Shown in pieces: positions 59,392-64,000 of a DNA stretch of 64,000 bases. The notes beneath the pieces were generated by a model, which saw only the letters and a list, made by a program, of their open reading frames with translations, had not been told where the DNA came from and made no database searches. Numbering within the stretch: the first letter of the stretch is position 1; every line of letters starts with the position of its first letter. Origin of the DNA: Halichondria panicea (taxonomy: Eukaryota; Porifera; Demospongiae; Suberitida; Halichondriidae); the NCBI RefSeq assembly GCF_963675165.1, contig NC_087380.1, forward strand, positions 5,278,071 through 5,342,070, in the 5' to 3' direction. Made by a program: the position numbers and the translations under genes.

Positions 59392-61653
59392 ATGGCAACA
59401 GAAGGTAATAATTATTGATGTAAGAAGATGCATGCATGCAGCTATTATAATAGTGGAATTAAGAATATTGCATCTAATTATACAGAAAGCCTATATATAG
59501 GGCTATTATTTATACTGTTGTGCATGTACGAGATGATGCACATGTTACTATAGACATGCCACGCAGATCAATGCAACCAGATTCCTGATGAACAAGCCCC
59601 TCACTATATCAACGGACATCCAAGCACTAGCTCACAATATGAAAATCAGCCACAGTATGAAAGCCCTTCACTAATTAGCCAAGGTTAGACTACAAGCCGG
59701 CAAACACATCACACCTAAATTTAATATGCACAAGTCATGTTTTTACCCAGAATTTTATTTTATCATTACGTAGGTCAGCACAACAGCCAAGATTTTGAGA
59801 GACCAGCAACAACGGGATCTACCACGGCAGAACCTAAATATGAAAACTTTAAGTTTCCACTTCCTATAATTCCAGATCAAGGCCAATGGACAATTGAAGG
59901 TATATAGCACAATTTATAATAGTTACACTATTATACTTAGTTATGTCATATCCCCATACAGTATAGTGGGAAATTTTTGTGGGAGCAAATTTTCGCTAAA
60001 TTGCTCCAGAGCCCTTAGAAGAAGTGTTCGCGGTGTAATACACATTTCAATGCCAGGACCCCACGCCCACCGACAGGTTTTACATATTCAACGTATAAAT
60101 ACTGGTGCATAGGAGTTTCTCTCAGTTTTTAATTTTGCGTTAACTGCTCTGCCTTCAAAAAACGTGAAAATTTGCACCTGGTTAAAATGTCTCGCTATAC
60201 GGTACACATAATACAATCATGTGTATCCATACTGATAGCATGCAATATCTATAGGACCACCCAACCAGCCTATTACTAGAGCTGTCAGTGAACTTTTCAA
60301 TGGGCAAGGTACAGAGGTGGCGACTAACCATACAGGAGGTGTGACAAAACACATGACGTATATATACTTATCCACGATTGTACTTTTACACACAATAGAA
60401 TTCAAATCAGAACAACATGAAATCAGCAAAAAAACCGACCCAGAGATTGAAAATCCCAAACCAGGTACTTTCTCTTATCATGAGATCAATACAAAACATT
60501 GTTGCATTTTGAGTGGGCAGATCAAAGGAAACACTGTGCCAATATCTGCCATATGGCACAGGTCAAGCCTTGAACTATGCCACTATCTAGATACTGGCAT
60601 AGTATGGCTGAAGTTACCTAAAGCCTACCCTCCTCCCAGTAACTTGAAACGGTAACTTGAAACGGTCCCTTTTATAGTATAACACTGTTAAACAGATTCA
60701 GTGGTAGGCAGAAAACGTTTTTCATGCATCTGGTGCATTCCACAGCCACCACAAGTAGTTGAAACTAGTTGTCCTATAAAAGGAGTGATGCAGTTGTTAC
60801 ACAGCTCACTCGTGCACACATCGGATATATTGGCTCAGTAGTGCCTTTGCCCTCGAGGCCTGCGGCCCTCGGGCCTAAGTCACTACTGAGCCAATATATC
60901 CCATGTGGCACTCATGCATGTGTCACAACTATAACTTATTAACACAATAGATAAATTGTCATGCAGCAAATGACAAAAAAGGAACTGACCAAACTGTTCA
61001 ACTTCTACAAGGCCAACGACCAAGTGTTGTACGTTTAACCAGCTAGATGCTACTTGTGTATGCTAAAGTGTATACAATAATTTTATGCTCCACAGTGCAT
61101 GGAGTCAAAAATCTATAATAGCGACAAGATTCCCTGACACAATTGTTGAAACCATGCATGCACATGCACATTCTCTATAATCATGTAGCACACAGAGATA
61201 CTGACTCTAGCTGAGGAACCGGAAGAGATGATAACGCAACACAGAAGTTACCACAATGAAATCAGTGGGGAAGAGGCCAAGAAAAGGCTCAGAGTTTTCG
61301 GCGATCACCACTACCTCACTCGCTACAGTGAAAATTGGAAGTTTTACGTACTTTCTGTGTATATGAGCGATGAAGATTTAGAAACCGAGAAGTTTAAGCA
61401 TTATAAGCTGAAGGTTTCTGGTGAGGGAATAAGAATTCTAGACCACAAACTGTTTGAAAGCTTGGAGATAATGCTCAAGTACTACGAACACAACAGGCTC
61501 GATCCAGCCTTCCCAAGAATTGGAGTTTGCCTCACTGAGAACGACTACAAAATAAGAGTCAGAGAGATACGTGGGCAACAACCGAATCCTGACCCAGCTC
61601 CACACATCGAGGAACCGCAAGCCCAACAGCTCATTAAATGTACAATAATATAG
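59392..61653 (+). CDS. SH2-domain protein with YxN motifs and C-terminal CaaX box
   Basis: Exons 59392-59404, 59567-59683, 59774-59899, 60255-60308, 60967-61028 and 61189-61653 give 837 nt (278 aa), with phases matching at all junctions. Residues 1-125 are polar and disordered-looking, with Tyr motifs YIN (18), YEN (29), YES (35) and YEN (66); YxN is the Grb2-type SH2 ligand when phosphorylated. The SH2 domain is at about 144-240: SYHNEISGEEAKKRL, then YLTRYS (166-171), which keeps the phosphotyrosine-binding Arg of FLVRES, then KFYVLSVYMS and FKHYKLKV. The C-terminus CTII is a CaaX prenylation motif, implying membrane anchoring. There is no kinase, SH3 or PTB domain. It is likely a membrane-tethered adaptor; no named ortholog is recognised. 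Confidence 0.85.
59957..60204. mobile_element. Family C MITE, copy 5
   Basis: It begins TACAGTATAGTGGGAAATTT and ends TGTCTCGCTATACGGTA. It is 248 bp, in intron 3 of the SH2 gene. Its interior resembles copy 4. Confidence 0.7.
60823..60901. repeat. Perfect 21-bp inverted repeat in SH2 gene intron
   Basis: The 21-bp arm at 60823-60843 (GGATATATTGGCTCAGTAG plus TG) is exactly complementary to 60881-60901. The 37-bp centre is GC-rich and contains the nested palindromic words GAGGCCTGCGGCCCTC. The similarity extends a few bases outward on both sides. Confidence 0.85.
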
Positions 61654-62237
61654 CTACACTGTAAACGCAGACTTTTGTGAGCAGTAGACAATTGCTCACA
61701 TTATAATCGCTCACATTATTTTTTTTAGATCTATATAATTATTATAATTTTTAATACAGCAAAAATAAGATTACAAAATACGTACCTAGCACTCTTGCAG
61801 TATACGCTAACAGACAGGCACTCGTGTTCATGTTGAAGGCTAGTCCATGCTTGCATGTGTTCTGAGAGTATAGCTTCGATCTCGGTCAATGTCAAAAGGT
61901 CAGGGCTTTCAAGAATCAGACTGGAGTGCAGCTGCATGGGTATAACTATAGCATAATTATAAGTTCAAGATCAAGAGTAGACTCGAGACTAAAATATCCC
62001 GTTTTGCAGAATTTCAATTTCTTATTGCACACGTTATTTCAAGTCATCCAGCTATCTCTAAAAAATGCAATTAAAATCTGAAAACTAGCTTTACAAGTTT
62101 TAAACAGGGTTTTCAGCTTCATGATTAGCAATTAACACACTGCATCAATAACACACTTATAGAAATAAGTGTTTTAATCAATGTGCATAAGTAGTGCACT
62201 CGCTTAGACTACGCTATAGTGCGTTACGTAACCTCAA
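61654..62237. other. Spacer after the SH2 gene
   Basis: The spacer is AT-rich with no supported exon. It holds the SH2 gene 3' UTR. Short open frames on either strand have no family resemblance or splice context. Confidence 0.5.
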
Positions 62238-62246
62238 GCATTGATG

Positions 62247-63321
62247 TAGCCTCGATCCCAGGCCGAGTTTTCGCTTTTATAACGGTTAGGCGAACAACTG
62301 GGCCTGGTACTAGTTGTCTGCGCATGTGTCAGTCGTTTGTCAGATTCTGAGGAATGGATATTCTCGTTCACTTTCGTGACATTTATATTCGTGTACTATC
62401 GTGTACTAGAAGTCAGTTCCCGTTTTATCATTATTGGAATCGATTGGAATGGCTCTTAGCTGAAGCTTCTCTCTTCTCAGAAGCTTATTCTGAAGACTGA
62501 ACAACAAGGGAAGAGGTATAAAGCTTTGTCAAGCTTGTTAAGGTCAGATATTTTTGTGTGGGCCCTATGGCTGGCTATGCTATCAAGTCTTGTTCATGTT
62601 TGGCAAGAATGTAGGTAGACTATAGTTTCATCATTAATATGGTGGATCAAGTGAAGAGTGTGAGCTAGAGAACTTGGTGCTGCCATCATCAGCTCGTCGA
62701 CAATGACACTATAACCGAGAAATTTCTACACGTATTTAAAATGTCTACTTCTCTGTACAGGAGCAATGGCTAATATCCAGCTGTCCCAACAGTGCTCCTC
62801 TTGGCTATACTAACGGACGAGACTGGACAGTTTGAGGTAAGGGTTTAACCGTCTTTGGTTTCTTTTAATATTGTCCTATACTCACAGACACAGGACTGGA
62901 GTATGACCTGCTCATTCGAGCGTTGCTGGGTAGCTCAGAGACATCAAGAGAATCTACGTTTTCTCAAGTAATGAGTTACGAGTTGGGGCCTAGAATCAGA
63001 GAAGTCCAGCAGCCTGCTAAATCTTTTTGAAACGTAATTTGAAGGCATTCAATCATCCTGAAGTTGCCCTGGGTCACTGTAATTGTGCTGCAGCACAACT
63101 GGCAACTCCCCAGGCCTTTGTGAAGCAGCTCCCTATGTGCATCTTTTGTGTACTCACTCTGTGCATTTTCTGTGTACAAATTTCTATTATTGATTTATTA
63201 AATATTTTTGCCGACCACAAATATACAATGAAAATTTGACGCATGCGCAGACAACTAGTACCAGGCCCAGTTGTTCGCCTAACCGTTATAAAAGCGAAAA
63301 CTCGGCCTGGGATCGAGGCTA
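62247..63321. mobile_element. Mutator-like non-autonomous transposon, perfect 80-bp TIRs
   Basis: The left TIR 62247-62326 starts TAGCCTCGATCCCAGGCCGA and ends TTGTCTGCGCATG. The right TIR 63242-63321 is its exact reverse complement over 80 of 80 bases. The 9-bp direct repeat GCATTGATG flanks it at 62238-62246 and 63322-63330; the first bases make 10-11 bp also possible. The internal 915 bp contain no transposase ORF. Perfect TIRs suggest a recent insertion moved in trans. Confidence 0.88.
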
Positions 63322-63480
63322 GCATTGATGTATCATAAAGTTATAATAGAGAACACCAAGTAGAGAACACTAAGCGAAGGCTCAAGTAAACTGTAATAAT
63401 AATAGTGAACACAACTATAGTCAGTGCCACCGTAACAGTATTAAGGTGTATAGATACCAAGGAATGACTATCTGTGATTA

Positions 63481-63925
63481 TGCGCTATGCCTCGGTGCAC
63501 ATGCGCAAGCGAGGTATACGTGTTTGTGTGTCTGTGTCTGTCGCTAAACTGCTCAAGGATGAATTAAGTGCAAGTAAGAGTTTCTATAGGCTTCTAGTCA
63601 TGTTTACTTGGATTTTAATTTGTGGATTTACAAAATAATGCTTTGTTCTCGAGTTATGCCTAGTTTTGCTTACTTGGAATGCCATTGCAGCCTTTTCAGA
63701 AGAGTCCGTAGCAAAACTTGTTCACCGTACCGAGTGTTACTACTCTACTTAGTAGTTAGCTCTGCACTAGAACGCTAGCTATTGGTAGCTGCAAGAGTGA
63801 GCAGAGAGCTGAGAGGCTCTGCTGACTTGCAGCCATTAATTTTAGACTTGAACTTTTGGCATCGATCGTTTTTAACAACAATAATGGTCGATCATTACCC
63901 ACTATTCGGTTGATTTGCAGCAAAA
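63481..63925 (-). mobile_element. Family B element, copy 4 (reverse orientation)
   Basis: It begins TATGCCTCGGTGCACATGCGC and continues with the reverse complement of 12122-12675 and 41198-41780 (for example TTTCTATAGGCTTCTAGTCA and TTAGTAGTTAGCTCTGCACT). The expected GAAAGCAC end is not present before the hairpin at 63943, so the copy is truncated or interrupted. Confidence 0.7.
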
Positions 63926-63942
63926 TTAATCATGATCAATGT

Positions 63943-64000
63943 TAGTCTCATGAATAAGCCGCACCTTTGGTGTCAAAGGTGCGGCTGATTCATGAGACTA
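63943..64000. repeat. Near-perfect 27-bp hairpin at the right edge
   Basis: The arm TAGTCTCATGAATAAGCCGC plus ACCTTTG (63943-63969) is complementary to 63974-64000 with one mismatch and a 4-base loop GTGT. The window ends exactly at the outer base, so the true outer limits are unknown. It is probably the inverted end of a foldback element. Confidence 0.8.

Noticed and set aside
1-64000. CRISPR arrays, operons, ribosome binding sites, rRNA or tRNA genes
   Set aside because: None was seen. The genes are spliced eukaryotic genes, and the repeats are dispersed or inverted rather than regularly spaced.

Overview
The window is animal nuclear DNA from an intron-rich, fairly compact and AT-rich genome. 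Exons join cleanly through GT..AG introns. The gene set is metazoan: an immunoglobulin receptor, an L27 plus multi-PDZ polarity scaffold, an SH2 protein and SARAF. Short introns, tightly packed genes, very common TACATGTA and AATTAT words, and an intronless polytopic receptor-like gene point to a sponge, probably a demosponge. That placement is an inference and was not tested by any search.

Layout. 1-3805 (+): 3' part of an Ig-superfamily receptor with a long cytoplasmic tail. 4393-8798 (-): FZR1/Cdh1, the APC/C activator. 9039-14463 (+): EBNA1BP2/Ebp2, a ribosome-biogenesis factor, head-to-head with FZR1. 15081-15874 (+): CFAP144/FAM183, a ciliary protein. 17086-18312 (+): FBXO4-like F-box protein. 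18558-22626 (-): MFSD14/Hiat1 transporter. 22714-29349 (+): LMBRD2, with its start codon only 87 bp from that of MFSD14. 30142-51395 (-): a MPDZ(MUPP1)/PATJ-type scaffold with one L27 and eleven PDZ domains in at least 24 exons. An intron of this gene hosts an intronless nine-pass membrane protein gene on the other strand (34284-36164). 52233-55614 (+): SARAF/TMEM66. 56031-58892 (-): a ComEC/Rec2-like metallo-beta-lactamase protein fused to three PHD-like Cys/His repeats. 59392-61653 (+): an SH2 protein with three YxN motifs and a C-terminal CaaX box, divergent from the MBL-PHD gene. 61654-64000: no gene, mobile DNA.

Joining the exons gives frame-consistent proteins of about 504 aa (FZR1), 313 aa (EBP2), 135 aa (CFAP144), 559 aa (MFSD14), 749 aa (LMBRD2), about 2,700 aa (PDZ scaffold), 318 aa (SARAF), 683 aa (MBL-PHD) and 278 aa (SH2-CaaX). 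Introns and spacers carry several non-autonomous repeat families: Mutator-like elements with 9-bp target duplications (one with perfect 80-bp terminal inverted repeats), a short TIR family with a GCTATACGG core found only in introns here, a family bounded by ATGCCTCGGTG, a CAGGGTTTCATCTAG family, and a longer dispersed repeat.

Most genes are housekeeping and not functionally linked. The most novel material is the divergent pair at 56-61.7 kb (MBL-PHD and SH2-CaaX), the nested intronless membrane gene, and the Ig receptor whose tail ends in a possible PDZ ligand about 26 kb from a giant PDZ scaffold. No function for the pair is established by the sequence.
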